A stretch of 64,000 nt of DNA from Acholeplasma laidlawii (GCF_015709225.1 NZ_JADNRS010000053.1:1-64000), one strand, 5' to 3'; positions 7,500-18,094 are shown, numbered from the stretch's first letter. Program-made: numbers and translations. The notes: generated by a model not told the origin, from the letters alone.

Positions 7500-9311
7500 T
7501 TATGACTCAAATTGTGAATTATATAATTGAGCGTAAAAACCGTCTTTTTTTATAAGTTCTTCATGATTTCCCTGTTCAATTATGTTACCATTTTTTACCA
7601 CAAAAATAATATCCGCGTTACGAATCGTCGATAATCTGTGTGCAATAACAAACGCAGTTCTCCCCTTCATAAGATGATCCATTGCCTTTTGAATTAGAAC
7701 TTCAGTTCGAGTATCAACAGATGAGGTTGCCTCATCTAAGATAAGCATTGGTTTATCTGCTAACATTGCTCTTGAGATGGTTATGAGTTGACGTTGGCCT
7801 TGACTGATATTTAATCCATCTTCTGATAATCTAAAATTATAATTATCTGCCAAAGAATGAATAAAATGATCTGTTTGTGCAGCCTTTGCAGCTTGTTCAA
7901 CAGCTTCAAATGTTGCATCTTCATTACCATACTTAATGTTATCTAGTACAGTACCTTCAAATATCCATGAATCTTGCAAAACCATTCCAAAATAACTTCT
8001 AACTTCTTCTCGTTTCATGTCTTTAATATCTACACCATCAATTAAGATGGAACCACTATCTATCTCATAAAAACGCATCAGAAGATTAACAAGTGTAGTT
8101 TTACCAGCACCAGTAGGTCCTACAATTGCAACCATTTGACCTGGCTTTATTTCTGCAGATAAACCTTGTATTACAGGAGTATCTTCTACATACCTAAAAT
8201 GAACATTTTTAAATTCAACGTGACCCTTTACTTTAGTTAAAACATTAGGTTTATCAGATTCGTCTGGTTCTGAAGTTGCATCCATCATAAAGAAAATACG
8301 TTCTGCTGATGCAGCTGTTTGTTGTAATACGGATGCAGTTTGACCGATTGATTGAATAGGCATCGATACCTGTCTAGAATACATGATAAATGTCATAATA
8401 AACCCAACTTCGAAAGAAGGGTCTGTGATAAGTAAATAACCTCCAATAATTGCTATAGCAATAAATGAAAGATTTGTAAAGAAAAATTGAATAGGAATCA
8501 TAATAGATGATACAAATTGTGATTTCCATGAGGTTTCAAAAATTCGATCATTAATTTCATCAAACTCATGCTTAGCTTGAGTTTGGTGATTAAATACTTT
8601 AACAACTAAATGACCATGGTAGATTTCTTCAATATGTCCATTCATATCTCCTGTATTTTTAGCTGCTTGTCTAAAGTACTTTTGAGATAGTTTGACAAAC
8701 TTAGATGCTACAAATAAAGATAATATAACTGCTACAGTTGTAATAACTGCTAAATCCCAACGCATGATATACATAATAATTAAAATACTTATAACAAGTG
8801 TAAAGGATCTAAATATTTCTGAAATACTTTGAGTAAGTGTTTGGTTAATAATATCCACATCATTTGTTACTCTGGATAACACATCACCAGTTTTATGTTT
8901 ATCAAAAAAGTTTAGTGGTAATGTATTAATTTTATCGGCTAAATCTGCACGCATCTTATATGTTAGACGCTGTGTCACACCAATTAACATGTATCCTTGT
9001 GTTAAACCAAAAACAAATGATAAAGATGCTGTGAGTATAAGACCAATAAGTACTTCATTAAAATTAAGTGATATTCCAAATAAATCGATGATGCCTTGAG
9101 CATCTGTACCAGACCAAATTAATTCAATTGAAGTTAATAATTTACCCGATAAAATCGGAGTAAATACTGTAATTAATGCTGTAATAACTGAAAATAAAGC
9201 TGCAGATAATACTATCCACTTATCTTTACTCAAATATTTTAATAAACGCCCTAAAGTACCCCAAAAGTCATTGGCTTTAACGGGTTCATGTGCACTATGT
9301 CTTCTATTCAT
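7500..9311 (-). CDS. ABC exporter half, catalytic subunit (membrane + ATPase domains)
   Basis: 603 residues: six-helix exporter membrane domain (~35-330) and a nucleotide-binding domain with Walker A GPTGAGKTTL, signature ISQGQRQLITISRA, Walker B with catalytic Glu (MLILDEATSS) and switch His (VIAHRLST). It pairs with the gene just upstream, with which it shares an ATGA overlap. Together they form a heterodimeric type-IV (multidrug/lipid) exporter like LmrCD, TM287/288 or YheI/YheH, in which this subunit supplies the hydrolysis-competent residues. The substrate cannot be read from sequence: drugs, lipids or peptides are all possible. Confidence 0.9.
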   Translation of the reverse strand: MNRRHSAHEPVKANDFWGTLGRLLKYLSKDKWIVLSAALFSVITALITVFTPILSGKLLTSIELIWSGTDAQGIIDLFGISLNFNEVLIGLILTASLSFVFGLTQGYMLIGVTQRLTYKMRADLADKINTLPLNFFDKHKTGDVLSRVTNDVDIINQTLTQSISEIFRSFTLVISILIIMYIMRWDLAVITTVAVILSLFVASKFVKLSQKYFRQAAKNTGDMNGHIEEIYHGHLVVKVFNHQTQAKHEFDEINDRIFETSWKSQFVSSIMIPIQFFFTNLSFIAIAIIGGYLLITDPSFEVGFIMTFIMYSRQVSMPIQSIGQTASVLQQTAASAERIFFMMDATSEPDESDKPNVLTKVKGHVEFKNVHFRYVEDTPVIQGLSAEIKPGQMVAIVGPTGAGKTTLVNLLMRFYEIDSGSILIDGVDIKDMKREEVRSYFGMVLQDSWIFEGTVLDNIKYGNEDATFEAVEQAAKAAQTDHFIHSLADNYNFRLSEDGLNISQGQRQLITISRAMLADKPMLILDEATSSVDTRTEVLIQKAMDHLMKGRTAFVIAHRLSTIRNADIIFVVKNGNIIEQGNHEELIKKDGFYAQLYNSQFES

Positions 9312-11059
9312 CGTGAAAGCTCCTCCTGACTTAATTGAGATTCGGCAATTTCAAGATATACCTTCGAAGTTTTAATTAACTCCTCATGTGTTCCCATTCC
9401 AACTATTTTACCTTTATCAAGTACTACAATCTTATCAGCATTTTTAATACTATTAATACGTTGCGCGACGATGATAATGGTTGCATCTACATGCTTTTTA
9501 AGTGCATTTCTTAAATTAATGTCTGTTTTATAATCAAGTGCAGAAAAAGAATCATCAAATATATAAATTTGGGGCTCTTTTGCTAGTGCTCTAGCAATCG
9601 ATAATCTTTGGCGTTGGCCACCACTAACATTGGTTCCACCTTGAGTAATTGGTGCATCATATTTACCATCCATTTGATCAATGAAATTAGATGCTTGAGC
9701 AATTTCAGCCGACTTTTTAACAACATCCATGTTGATCTCTTCTTGACCAAAAGAAATATTTGATGCAATGGTACCTTTAAATAAATTACCTTTTTGAGGT
9801 ACATAACCAATATATTTTAAGAATTCATTTTGATTAAAGGTCTTTATATCTTTACCATCTAATAAAATACGTCCTTCAGTAGGATCATAAAATCTAGGAA
9901 TTAAATTGATTAAGGTAGATTTACCACTACCTGTTGAACCAATAAATGCGGTCACTTGACCTGGATTTGCAGTAAGTGAGATATGACTTAATACTGGTTC
10001 ATCAGCTCCAGGATATTGAAAACTAACATTTTCAAATTCAATTTCACCTAATACATTATCTATCTGATCTGGATTCACTGGATCTTTAATTAAAACATCT
10101 GAATCTATGACATCCATGATACGTCTTGCTGATATTGCAGCACGTGGAATCATTGTTAAAATCATTGTAATAAACATAAAGTTCATGAGTGCTTGTGATG
10201 CATACTGTACAATAGCGGATATATCGCCCGGTTCAAATGCTGAACCTTGGCTAATCACTCCATTAGATACTGCAACATAATATAACATTGCAGTCGTTAA
10301 TTGCATCAAAAGTCCTAAAACCGGCCAAATTGTATTGAAAATACGTTGTACAAATATGTTTCTTTTCATTGAATCTCTGGCTACGTCTTTTGATTTTTGC
10401 GCTTGTAGTTTTTGTGTATTATAAGCACGTACGACACGTAATCCACTCAAGTTTTCACGTGTAACTAAGTTCATTTTATCAATTAGTCTTTGAATAATTT
10501 TAAATTTAGGCATTACAACTAATAAAAGTATTGTTAAGAATAATATAATAACTGCAACCGATATAAATAAGAATACGGTTAAATTCGGACTTAACACAAA
10601 CGCCATGATAATCCCGCCCAGTGCCATAATGGGCGCCATAATCACACTACGCATGAGCTGTGCTAGCATCATTTGTAGTGATTGAATATCATTAGTTGTA
10701 CGAGTAATTAGTGATGAGGTTGTAAACCTATCCATCTCATTTAAAGAAAATGTTTGAACCTTACTATATAAAGCATTTCTCAAATCTCTACCATATGCAC
10801 TAGATACTCTGGATTCTAGGTAGCCAGAAAATAAAATAGCTACAATCCCAATGATCGTTGATCCTAACATTAAAAGACCATTGGTCATTAGACTTTGGTA
10901 TTTTTCTGTTTCAGTTAAGCTAGAACTTGTAATATCATTAATTAGTTCACCCAAAAGTGCAGGTAGTGCTAAAGTCATAACTGCTCTTAAAGCTACTAAT
11001 ATAAAGATTAATATGACCCATCCAAAATAGGGTTTTAAAAATCGAAAAGATTTAATCAT
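9308..11059 (-). CDS. ABC exporter half, degenerate-site subunit
   Basis: 583 residues, first gene of the exporter pair. Membrane domain (~15-320), then ATPase domain with Walker A GSTGSGKSTL and signature VSGGQRQRLSIARA. The Walker B ends in Asp instead of Glu (IYIFDDSFSALD) and the switch His is replaced by Gln (IIVAQRINS). Those two substitutions mark the non-hydrolysing half of asymmetric exporters such as TM287 or LmrC. The 3' end overlaps the partner by 4 bp. An extended -10 (TGG-TATAAT, 11096-11104) lies ~36 bp before the start. Confidence 0.9.
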   Translation of the reverse strand: MIKSFRFLKPYFGWVILIFILVALRAVMTLALPALLGELINDITSSSLTETEKYQSLMTNGLLMLGSTIIGIVAILFSGYLESRVSSAYGRDLRNALYSKVQTFSLNEMDRFTTSSLITRTTNDIQSLQMMLAQLMRSVIMAPIMALGGIIMAFVLSPNLTVFLFISVAVIILFLTILLLVVMPKFKIIQRLIDKMNLVTRENLSGLRVVRAYNTQKLQAQKSKDVARDSMKRNIFVQRIFNTIWPVLGLLMQLTTAMLYYVAVSNGVISQGSAFEPGDISAIVQYASQALMNFMFITMILTMIPRAAISARRIMDVIDSDVLIKDPVNPDQIDNVLGEIEFENVSFQYPGADEPVLSHISLTANPGQVTAFIGSTGSGKSTLINLIPRFYDPTEGRILLDGKDIKTFNQNEFLKYIGYVPQKGNLFKGTIASNISFGQEEINMDVVKKSAEIAQASNFIDQMDGKYDAPITQGGTNVSGGQRQRLSIARALAKEPQIYIFDDSFSALDYKTDINLRNALKKHVDATIIIVAQRINSIKNADKIVVLDKGKIVGMGTHEELIKTSKVYLEIAESQLSQEELSR

Positions 11060-11095
11060 AAATTATGCATCTACTTTCTATATGTCTTGAAGAAC

Positions 11096-11104
11096 ATTAT
11101 ACCA
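11096..11104 (-). promoter_or_regulatory. Extended -10 promoter of the ABC exporter operon
   Basis: TGG-TATAAT on the minus strand, about 36 bp upstream of the exporter ATG. No good -35 hexamer sits 17 bp further up, which is tolerated by TGn-extended promoters. The upstream hairpin at 11104-11129 abuts it, so termination of the trmK operon and initiation of the exporter operon are tightly packed. Confidence 0.5.
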
Positions 11105-11129
11105 AAAATCTATAAGGTTATACCTTATA
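11104..11129 (-). terminator. Terminator of the dnaG-rpoD-trmK operon
   Basis: Minus-strand stem TATAAGG / CCTTATA with 5-nt loop, then GATTTTT, located just after the trmK stop. The perfect 7-bp symmetry just upstream of the exporter -10 means an operator function is an alternative reading. Confidence 0.6.
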
Positions 11130-11135
11130 AGACTT

Positions 11136-11756
11136 TTATTTTATAACGTTAGAAAAAAGTTGTAGTGTTTTTTCAATCTCAACTAACTTTTCACCCTTAG
11201 CTTTTTTCGATAAATCTAAATAATGGTTGTATTTATGCTTAAAATAAGCCTGTGCTTCCTTTTTTGTTTTAAGTTTAGGTCCTAGGTATATGTCTTCTTC
11301 AGTTAACGACATATTACCTTTAACAACCTTTAAGAAGACGTAGTAAAAACCATCAAAAATTACATACTCATCTACAATAATAAATCCGTTATGACTTAAC
11401 CAATTTCGAAGCACCTCAATTTTTTCATTGGCGCCTAGAATATAGGTTTTGTCCTCTAAGTGCATAACTTCTTTTAGTATATCGATAATTAAATGTGGAC
11501 CCATACCGGTTATCACAGCAAGATTATAGTCTTTATCTACACTTTTAAATCCGTCAGATAAATAAAACCTAACAGGATAACCTGCTAGATTTTTTTTTGC
11601 GTGATTAAGTGGACCCTTATTAATATCAGAGGCTACTGCATGTTTTATATATTTATGATCTAGAGCATACTTTAAGACAAGACCATGGTCACTACCTATA
11701 TCAATAACAGTTTCATAACCTTTTGTAAGCTCACCAATAAATGCTATACGATTCAT
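11136..11756 (-). CDS. trmK: tRNA (adenine22-N1)-methyltransferase TrmK
   Basis: 206 residues. The N-terminal Rossmann SAM-binding domain has [32 protein letters not shown], and a catalytic-site-like [10 protein letters not shown]; the C-terminal ~70 residues are helical (coiled-coil cap), as in TrmK/YqfN. It methylates N1 of A22 in the D-loop of tRNA Ser/Tyr-type substrates with SAM. The ATG overlaps the rpoD stop codon (ATGA), and the dnaG-rpoD-trmK order is conserved in low-GC Gram-positives. The usual next gene, a Nif3-like protein, is absent here. Confidence 0.92.
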   Translation of the reverse strand: MNRIAFIGELTKGYETVIDIGSDHGLVLKYALDHKYIKHAVASDINKGPLNHAKKNLAGYPVRFYLSDGFKSVDKDYNLAVITGMGPHLIIDILKEVMHLEDKTYILGANEKIEVLRNWLSHNGFIIVDEYVIFDGFYYVFLKVVKGNMSLTEEDIYLGPKLKTKKEAQAYFKHKYNHYLDLSKKAKGEKLVEIEKTLQLFSNVIK

Positions 11757-13012
11757 TTTCTTGTAATATAAAATTCTTTTAATTTATTTTGACGTTGAGG
11801 ACTACGTAATTTTCTTAATGCTTTAGCTTCAATTTGACGAATACGTTCACGTGTAACACCAAACTCACGCCCTACTTCTTCAAGTGTGTGTGTTTTACCA
11901 TCTAGTAGCCCATAACGTAATCTTAGGACCTTTTCTTCTCTATCAGTTAATGTTTCTAAAACTTCATCTAAGGTTTTCTTAACCATTTCTTGCATCATAT
12001 AATCATGAGGATTTAATGCATTTGGATCGCTAATAAAATCCCCTAATGAAGAATCTTCTTCTTCACCAACTGGTGCTTCAAGTGAGATTGGTTCTTTTGC
12101 AATTCTTTGGATGTTTTGAACTTTTTCAGGCGTGATGTCCATCTTTTCAGCGATTTCTTCAATCGTTGCATCCCGTCCTAATTCTTGAACTAATTGACGT
12201 TGAATACGAATCATTTTATTAATTGTTTCAACCATATGTACAGGAATACGGATTGTTCTTGCCTGATCGGCAACTGCTCTAGTAATCGCTTGGCGAATCC
12301 ACCAAGTAGCGTATGTTGAGAATTTAAATCCTTTTTCATAATCAAATTTATCCACAGCACGCATAAGACCCATATTACCTTCTTGAATAAGGTCTAGAAA
12401 TAGTAAACCACGTTGTGTATATTTTTTAGCAATACTTACAACTAAACGGTAGTTAGCTTCAACTAATTTTTCTTTAGCATAATGACCTTTTCTAATTGTA
12501 TCTTCTAATGATTGCACATCTTCATCAGATAAATCTACTTCACCATTTCTTACTGCCTCAAGTTGTTCTAAAGCTACACGACCTTGGTATACCATGATTG
12601 CATATTTTCTTTCATCATCAATATTTAGTAATGGAATTTGACCAATTTCTTTTAAGTACATACGTACAGGATCATCCACTTTAATACTTGAAGGAATCGT
12701 GTCAATGTTTAATAGTTCTTCTTCTTCAACTTCCTCAACTTCTAAACTAGATAGTGAAAACTCGTCCGGTTCATCTTCAACTTCTAATTCCACTTCAATG
12801 TCTTCATCATCAAAAAGGGGATTTTCTTGAACATCAACCTCTTCTTCTTCATCATCCAGTAATACATCAATTTCTAAATCTGATAATTCTTTTTCTATTT
12901 CATAATATTCAGGGGAATTTAAATCAGCAAACTCAATTAAATCGGATTGCACCAGTGATTTTTTCTTACCTGCTTTTTTAACTAATTTTTTTATTATATC
13001 TTTTTGACTCAT
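11753..13012 (-). CDS. rpoD: RNA polymerase primary sigma factor RpoD/SigA
   Basis: 419 residues: Lys-rich N-terminus, an acidic 1.1-like segment (~45-105), region 1.2 ([17 protein letters not shown]), region 2 with the -10 recognition helix ([20 protein letters not shown]), region 3 ([12 protein letters not shown]) and region 4 HTH ([20 protein letters not shown]). It directs RNA polymerase to housekeeping promoters, and near-consensus TTGACA/TATAAT promoters occur in this window. The chosen start overlaps the end of dnaG by 35 bp; no other Met gives a complete N-terminus. Confidence 0.97.
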   Translation of the reverse strand: MSQKDIIKKLVKKAGKKKSLVQSDLIEFADLNSPEYYEIEKELSDLEIDVLLDDEEEEVDVQENPLFDDEDIEVELEVEDEPDEFSLSSLEVEEVEEEELLNIDTIPSSIKVDDPVRMYLKEIGQIPLLNIDDERKYAIMVYQGRVALEQLEAVRNGEVDLSDEDVQSLEDTIRKGHYAKEKLVEANYRLVVSIAKKYTQRGLLFLDLIQEGNMGLMRAVDKFDYEKGFKFSTYATWWIRQAITRAVADQARTIRIPVHMVETINKMIRIQRQLVQELGRDATIEEIAEKMDITPEKVQNIQRIAKEPISLEAPVGEEEDSSLGDFISDPNALNPHDYMMQEMVKKTLDEVLETLTDREEKVLRLRYGLLDGKTHTLEEVGREFGVTRERIRQIEAKALRKLRSPQRQNKLKEFYITRK

Positions 13013-14735
13013 TTGTTTTTACCTGCTTTCTGAGTTCATCGATCGCTTTTAATGTGCGATTCATCTCAACATCGTCTGTTATAGATTCAGTTTTCTTTAT
13101 TAAGGTTTGAATTTCTAATTGCTTTTTGTAAAGATCAAAATGCTTTAACATCTCATGTAACGTGTTGTCATTTTGAATTAGTAAATTGTTACAATAATCT
13201 GTCGTTTTGCAATATGCATCAACTAATTCTAGTTCTTTTGTATAACCCATTTTAAATGCTTCTAGATTCAATGTAGTATCTGAATTTATCTCATAATAAT
13301 TCAATAAATCTCTATAAAGTTCACGTTTTTTAGGGTCTGTAATATCTGTTAGTAAGATACTCTCTCTTATCTTATCTAGATATGTACGTTGCTTAAGTAA
13401 GTCCATAATAATGATATCAATAGAACGTTCAGCACGGCTTACTACTGTCCTATCAATTGGTTTTTGTTTGATTGGAAGTGATGAAGTGTGCTCATTAATA
13501 AGTAGTTGTATGCCTAACTCATCAAATGATCTACGTTCGTATAAATCAATAATTGTTGGATCACTTCCAACTAACAACTGTTTCATTTCTTGTTTAAACT
13601 TTGTAATATCATCCGACTTTTTAAAGTCTTTATCTTTTTGATAATATATATATCCAAATTGGAATGGGTCAAGAAGTTTATTAAACAGTGCTTGATATTT
13701 ATCTACACCATGTTTTAAAACAAAGTCATCAGGGTCCATTTTATTTGGTAAACTTAATATAGAAATACTTAATCCATGGCGTTTTAATATTGGTATTGCA
13801 TGTAGTGTTGCTTTAATACCAGGATTATCACCATCATACGCAATCACTACATGATCTGTTATACGTCGAATCAGTTTTGCTTGATCACTTGTAATTGCAG
13901 TCCCCATAGTTGCAACACTTGCTTCAAAACCTGCTTTATAGGATGCAAAAACATCAAAGAACCCTTCATGCAAAATCACATGCTTTTGCTTAACTGCTGG
14001 TCGAATACTTTCAAAATAGTGATAGAGTGTTAACCCTTTTTTAAAGATCGGTGTTTCAGTCGAGTTAATGTATTTAGCTTTCTCGTTTTTATTTAAAGTT
14101 CTTCCTGAAAAGGCAATAATTTGACCATGTTCATCTTTAATCGGAAAAGTAATACGATTTCTAAATACATCATAATAGTGACCTTCTTCATTTTGTTTCA
14201 CTAAACCTAAACTCATCATGTCACTAACGCTATGATTTTTAGATCTTAGCATTTTATATAAACTATCTATTTGATCTGGTGCATAACCTACTTCAAAGTG
14301 ATGAATTAACTCATCACTTAACGCTCTATTTGTTAAATAGTCATAGGCTAATTTACCAGATTCAGAGTTCTTAAGTGCAAACTGATAAAAACTAGCAGCA
14401 TCATTCATGACATCGTGTAAATGTTTAAACGGATTGTGCTGTTGTTTAGTTTCACCAAATTCAATGCCAAGTTCTTGGGCTAATTCCTTTGCAGCATCTA
14501 CATTACTTATGTTTTTAATTTGAGCTAAGAATGTAATCGGTGCACCACCTTTTTTACAGCCAAAACAAAAAGCTATATTTTTTTCTGGTGTTACAGAAAA
14601 TGAAGGTGTTTTTTCATCATGAAAAGGACAAAGTCCCATATAGTTTTTACCACGTTTGGTTAAATCTACATATTTAGAGACTAATGCAACGATATCTGTT
14701 TGTTCATTAATTTTTTGAAAGATATTATCTTGCAT
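12978..14735 (-). CDS. dnaG: DNA primase DnaG
   Basis: 585 residues. CHC2 zinc-binding domain at the N-terminus ([13 protein letters not shown] then FCFGCKKGG), catalytic core with the TOPRIM motifs ([22 protein letters not shown]) and a helical C-terminal helicase-binding region. It synthesises RNA primers at replication forks together with DnaB. It is located between glyQS and rpoD as in Bacillus-type macromolecular-synthesis operons. The last 35 bp are shared with the rpoD start in another frame, an unusually long overlap for this pair. Confidence 0.96.
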   Translation of the reverse strand: MQDNIFQKINEQTDIVALVSKYVDLTKRGKNYMGLCPFHDEKTPSFSVTPEKNIAFCFGCKKGGAPITFLAQIKNISNVDAAKELAQELGIEFGETKQQHNPFKHLHDVMNDAASFYQFALKNSESGKLAYDYLTNRALSDELIHHFEVGYAPDQIDSLYKMLRSKNHSVSDMMSLGLVKQNEEGHYYDVFRNRITFPIKDEHGQIIAFSGRTLNKNEKAKYINSTETPIFKKGLTLYHYFESIRPAVKQKHVILHEGFFDVFASYKAGFEASVATMGTAITSDQAKLIRRITDHVVIAYDGDNPGIKATLHAIPILKRHGLSISILSLPNKMDPDDFVLKHGVDKYQALFNKLLDPFQFGYIYYQKDKDFKKSDDITKFKQEMKQLLVGSDPTIIDLYERRSFDELGIQLLINEHTSSLPIKQKPIDRTVVSRAERSIDIIIMDLLKQRTYLDKIRESILLTDITDPKKRELYRDLLNYYEINSDTTLNLEAFKMGYTKELELVDAYCKTTDYCNNLLIQNDNTLHEMLKHFDLYKKQLEIQTLIKKTESITDDVEMNRTLKAIDELRKQVKTNESKRYNKKIS

Positions 14736-14759
14736 ATGGATGTCCTTTCAGTTTACGAA

Positions 14760-16130
14760 TTAAAATTTAGTTGCTTTTAAAATAAACGCTTCAATATCTT
14801 TAATTGCAATACGAGATTGTTCCATAGAATCACGGTGTCTAATTGTAACAGTATCATCATCCATTGTTTGATGATCTACTGTAATACAAAATGGCGTACC
14901 AATCGCGTCTTGACGACGATATCTTTTACCTATATTTTGTGTTTCATCATAAACAACATCTAGATTTTCACTTAGCATTTCATGAATTTCTCTAGCTTTA
15001 TTACTATGTTCTTTACGTACAAGTGGTAAAATTGCTGCTTTATATGGTGCAAGTTTTGGATGAAGTTTTAAAACTTGTCTTACATCACCATTTTCTAATG
15101 TCTCTTCTTCTAAGCCATTTAATAAGAATACTAATAATAGTCTTTCAACACCAACAGATGGTTCTACAACATAAGGAATGTATCTTTCATTCGTTTCAGG
15201 ATCTAAGTAAGACATATCTTCTTTACTTAAATCTTGATGGCTCTTAAGGTCAAAGTTTGTACGACTTGCAATACCCCATAATTCATCGTAACCCCATGGA
15301 TATTTAAATTCAATATCTGTGGTAGCATTTGAATAGTGACTTAATGCTTCTTTAGCGTGTGGTTCAGCACGCAGATTTTCTTCTTTTACACCAAGAGATG
15401 TTAAGAATTTAAGCATTCTGTCTAACCAGTAATCAAACCACTGGATTTCAGTACCCGGTTTACAGAAAAACTCTAATTCCATTTGTTCAAATTCTCTCGT
15501 TCTAAATGTGAAGTTACCTGGTGTAATTTCATTTCTAAAACTCTTACCAATTTGAGCAACACCAAATGGCACCTTAAGGCGTTGTGCACGTTGAATATTT
15601 TTAAAGTTAATAAAGATGCCTTGAGCTGTTTCTGGGCGCAGATACACTTCATTTGCAGTTTCTTCCACCACCCCTTGGAAAGTTTTAAACATCATATTAA
15701 ACTTTCTAATTGGTAACCAATCACTTGTTTTAGACACTGGGTCTTTAATTTTATGATCGATAATATATTGATACATTTTCTCATCACTCCAGCCATCTGG
15801 ATTTTGAGTAGGATCATGCTCTAAAATTAATTTATCAGCACGATATCTTTGGTTCGATGTTTTATTTTCTATTAATGGATCTGAAAAACCACTTAAGTGA
15901 CCACTAGCTTGCCATACTAATGGGTTTAATAGAATAGAAGAATCTAGTTGAACCACATTAGGCGCTTGACGGATAAACTTTTGTGTCCAAGCTTCTTTAA
16001 TGTTTTTCTTTAATAATGAACCTAGTGGACCGTAATCCCAAGTATTTGCTAGCCCACCATAGATTTCAGAGCCTTGAAAGATGTAACCTGTTTGTTTTGC
16101 GTATTGTACTAAATACTCTAATGTAACCAT
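14760..16130 (-). CDS. glyS: Glycyl-tRNA synthetase (single-chain GlyQS/GRS1 type)
   Basis: 456-residue class II synthetase of the homodimeric eukaryote/archaeal-like type used by mycoplasmas, not the bacterial alpha2beta2 type. Visible: motif 1 region YGPLGSLLKKNIKEAW, motif 2 VAQIGKSFRNEITPGNFTFR with REFEQMELEFF, motif 3 PSVGVERLLLVFLL, and a C-terminal anticodon-binding domain (LAPYKAAILPL). It charges tRNA-Gly with glycine and is essential. Only 12 bp separate it from recO, so there is no room for a T-box leader. Confidence 0.96.
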   Translation of the reverse strand: MVTLEYLVQYAKQTGYIFQGSEIYGGLANTWDYGPLGSLLKKNIKEAWTQKFIRQAPNVVQLDSSILLNPLVWQASGHLSGFSDPLIENKTSNQRYRADKLILEHDPTQNPDGWSDEKMYQYIIDHKIKDPVSKTSDWLPIRKFNMMFKTFQGVVEETANEVYLRPETAQGIFINFKNIQRAQRLKVPFGVAQIGKSFRNEITPGNFTFRTREFEQMELEFFCKPGTEIQWFDYWLDRMLKFLTSLGVKEENLRAEPHAKEALSHYSNATTDIEFKYPWGYDELWGIASRTNFDLKSHQDLSKEDMSYLDPETNERYIPYVVEPSVGVERLLLVFLLNGLEEETLENGDVRQVLKLHPKLAPYKAAILPLVRKEHSNKAREIHEMLSENLDVVYDETQNIGKRYRRQDAIGTPFCITVDHQTMDDDTVTIRHRDSMEQSRIAIKDIEAFILKATKF

Positions 16131-16142
16131 ATGACATACTCC

Positions 16143-16790
16143 TTATTTGCGCGTTAATTTGTGATCTGTATGGTATTCATAATACGCATACATAAATTCT
16201 TTTAATTCTCTATAATTTATTTCATCAATTGCATCTATTTTATCATATTCCAGATAAGTTAATCGAACTAATAATGTTGTTTGATGAACATCAATATTTG
16301 CAACATACGGTTCTTTTTCATAAACAATTGAAGCTGTTTTTATGTTGACACCTTTAACTCTTCTACCATCAGGTTTTAAAGATATTTGGTACCCCAGATA
16401 ACTAAGTAGTTTAAATCCAAATGAAAGTATAGATTCTTTTGAAAAATGCAATAAAGCACCTTCTAATAATGTATAAATCGATTCATGATCATCATTGTCG
16501 GCAACAAACCCTATTAAATCAAATAAGATGCTTGCTTGAGTCATCAAATCAAAGTTTGATTTGATGTTTTGAAAATCATTTAAGGTTTTACCTTCAATGA
16601 GTGCATACATGTTTTTTTGGGGTACTTCTTTAAAATAAATAAGATTTAAATATTGTGCAACATTACGTATATTTGAAGTCATTTTTTGACTTCCTTTTGC
16701 TACTAATGTTATACGTCCAAGTTTCGTATATACAAATAATAACCTGTCATTTTCTAAATAACTTTGTTGTTTGTATACGATGCCTTCCAT
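16143..16790 (-). CDS. recO: DNA repair protein RecO
   Basis: 215 residues: N-terminal OB fold (MEGIVYKQQSYLENDRLLFV, TLVAKGSQKM) and a helical C-terminal domain. RecO loads RecA onto SSB-coated ssDNA with RecR. It is shorter than typical Bacillus RecO (~250) and contains no cysteine: the position of the usual CxxC zinc finger after LLSYLGYQISL reads KPDGRRVKG. The zinc site has therefore been lost. Sandwiched between era and glyS, the normal Firmicutes location. Confidence 0.88.
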   Translation of the reverse strand: MEGIVYKQQSYLENDRLLFVYTKLGRITLVAKGSQKMTSNIRNVAQYLNLIYFKEVPQKNMYALIEGKTLNDFQNIKSNFDLMTQASILFDLIGFVADNDDHESIYTLLEGALLHFSKESILSFGFKLLSYLGYQISLKPDGRRVKGVNIKTASIVYEKEPYVANIDVHQTTLLVRLTYLEYDKIDAIDEINYRELKEFMYAYYEYHTDHKLTRK

Positions 16791-16792
16791 AC

Positions 16793-17680
16793 TTATTTAC
16801 CATAACCATAACGTGATACAGTAGTCGGGTCATTACGCCAATCTTTTTTAACCTTAACCCATAAAGAAAGATGTATCTTCATGTCAAAGATTTTATTAAT
16901 TTCTTTTCTAGCTTCTGTACCAATACGTTTTAATTTTTCACCATTTTTACCGATTAAAATACCTTTTTGACTATCACGTTCTACAATGATTAAAGCATCA
17001 ATATCCATCGTGTTAAGTTCTTCATTAAACTTAAATGATTCAAGCATAACAGCAACACTATGTGGTACTTCTTGTTCAGTATAGTATAAGATACGTTCTC
17101 TTATGATTTCCGTCATACGAGATTCATCAGTTTGGTCTGTGACATAATCATCTGGATAGTAATGTGGACCTTCAACTAAGTACTCAACTAATGTTTCTTT
17201 TAACTGTGTTAAATGGGTTTGGTCTTTCGCTGAAATAGGTACGATATGCTTAAATTCATGTACTTTTAAAAATGAAATAATAATTTTATCAATCTCTGCT
17301 TTGTTTTCTAATGTATCAATCTTATTGATTACTAAGATAACAGGTAAATGGCTATATTTGATGCGCTCTAGAATAACCTCATCAGTTCTTCTATATGTTT
17401 GATCAACAACCCACATAATGGCATCTGCATCCATTAATGCATCCGTTGCAGACTTATCCATAGATTTCCCTAAACCGTGATAAGGTTTATGCATGCCTGG
17501 TGTATCAATAAAAACAAATTGATTTTCACCCTCATTTAAAATACCTGTAATTCTAAAACGAGTAGTTTGAACCTTAGGTGATGTAATGGCTATTTTTTCG
17601 CCAATAAGTGCGTTGATTAATGTTGATTTACCAACATTAGGTTTGCCTATAATGGCAACAAATCCAGATTTTGATGCCAT
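16793..17680 (-). CDS. era: GTPase Era
   Basis: 295 residues: Ras-like GTPase with G1 GKPNVGKST, G3 DTPGMH, G4 NKID and G5 SAK, followed by a C-terminal KH domain (GILIGKNGEKLKRIGTEAR). Era binds the 3' end of 16S rRNA and assists 30S subunit maturation. It is directly adjacent to cdd (1-bp overlap) and 2 bp from recO. The gene neighbourhood with ybeY and phoH links it to 16S rRNA processing. Confidence 0.97.
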   Translation of the reverse strand: MASKSGFVAIIGKPNVGKSTLINALIGEKIAITSPKVQTTRFRITGILNEGENQFVFIDTPGMHKPYHGLGKSMDKSATDALMDADAIMWVVDQTYRRTDEVILERIKYSHLPVILVINKIDTLENKAEIDKIIISFLKVHEFKHIVPISAKDQTHLTQLKETLVEYLVEGPHYYPDDYVTDQTDESRMTEIIRERILYYTEQEVPHSVAVMLESFKFNEELNTMDIDALIIVERDSQKGILIGKNGEKLKRIGTEARKEINKIFDMKIHLSLWVKVKKDWRNDPTTVSRYGYGK

Positions 17681-18072
17681 TAGACGCGGTCTTTATCTAA
17701 ATCAAACCCGAAAGGTAATAATTCACTTACTGATGTTTCATAAATTTCTTCTTCTAAGTTTGCTAAATAGATTTTTGTATTTTTAGGAACAAGTTCACTC
17801 ATGACTTGTCTGCATGCGCCACAAGGGGAGATTGGTCCCTTGGATCCACCAATAATTGTAATTTCTTTAATTTCTTTTGGATCATAACCTTGTGAGATTA
17901 ATGAAAATAATGCATTTCTTTCAGCACAGGAAGTTAATCCAAAACTACTGTTTTCAATGTTTGCTCCGTGGATGATTGTGCCATCGTTTAAGACGATTGC
18001 TGCACCTACTTTAAATTTTGAGTATGGTACATAGGCTTTAAGTCTAGCTTGTTTTGCTGCTTCTAAGTTCAT
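17680..18072 (-). CDS. cdd: Cytidine deaminase
   Basis: 130 residues, the normal length for the tetrameric class. Zinc-site motifs: SCAERNALFS, containing the catalytic Glu, and PCGACRQVMSEL. It converts cytidine and deoxycytidine to uridine and deoxyuridine for pyrimidine salvage. Part of the phoH-ybeY-cdd-era operon. The diacylglycerol kinase gene that often precedes it in Firmicutes is missing. Confidence 0.96.
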   Translation of the reverse strand: MNLEAAKQARLKAYVPYSKFKVGAAIVLNDGTIIHGANIENSSFGLTSCAERNALFSLISQGYDPKEIKEITIIGGSKGPISPCGACRQVMSELVPKNTKIYLANLEEEIYETSVSELLPFGFDLDKDRV

Positions 18073-18094
18073 AAATTGGCCTTCTTTCTATTAT

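Noticed and set aside
16131-16142. T-box riboswitch before the glycyl-tRNA synthetase gene
   Set aside because: Only 12 bp separate recO from glyS, so there is no room for a leader RNA.
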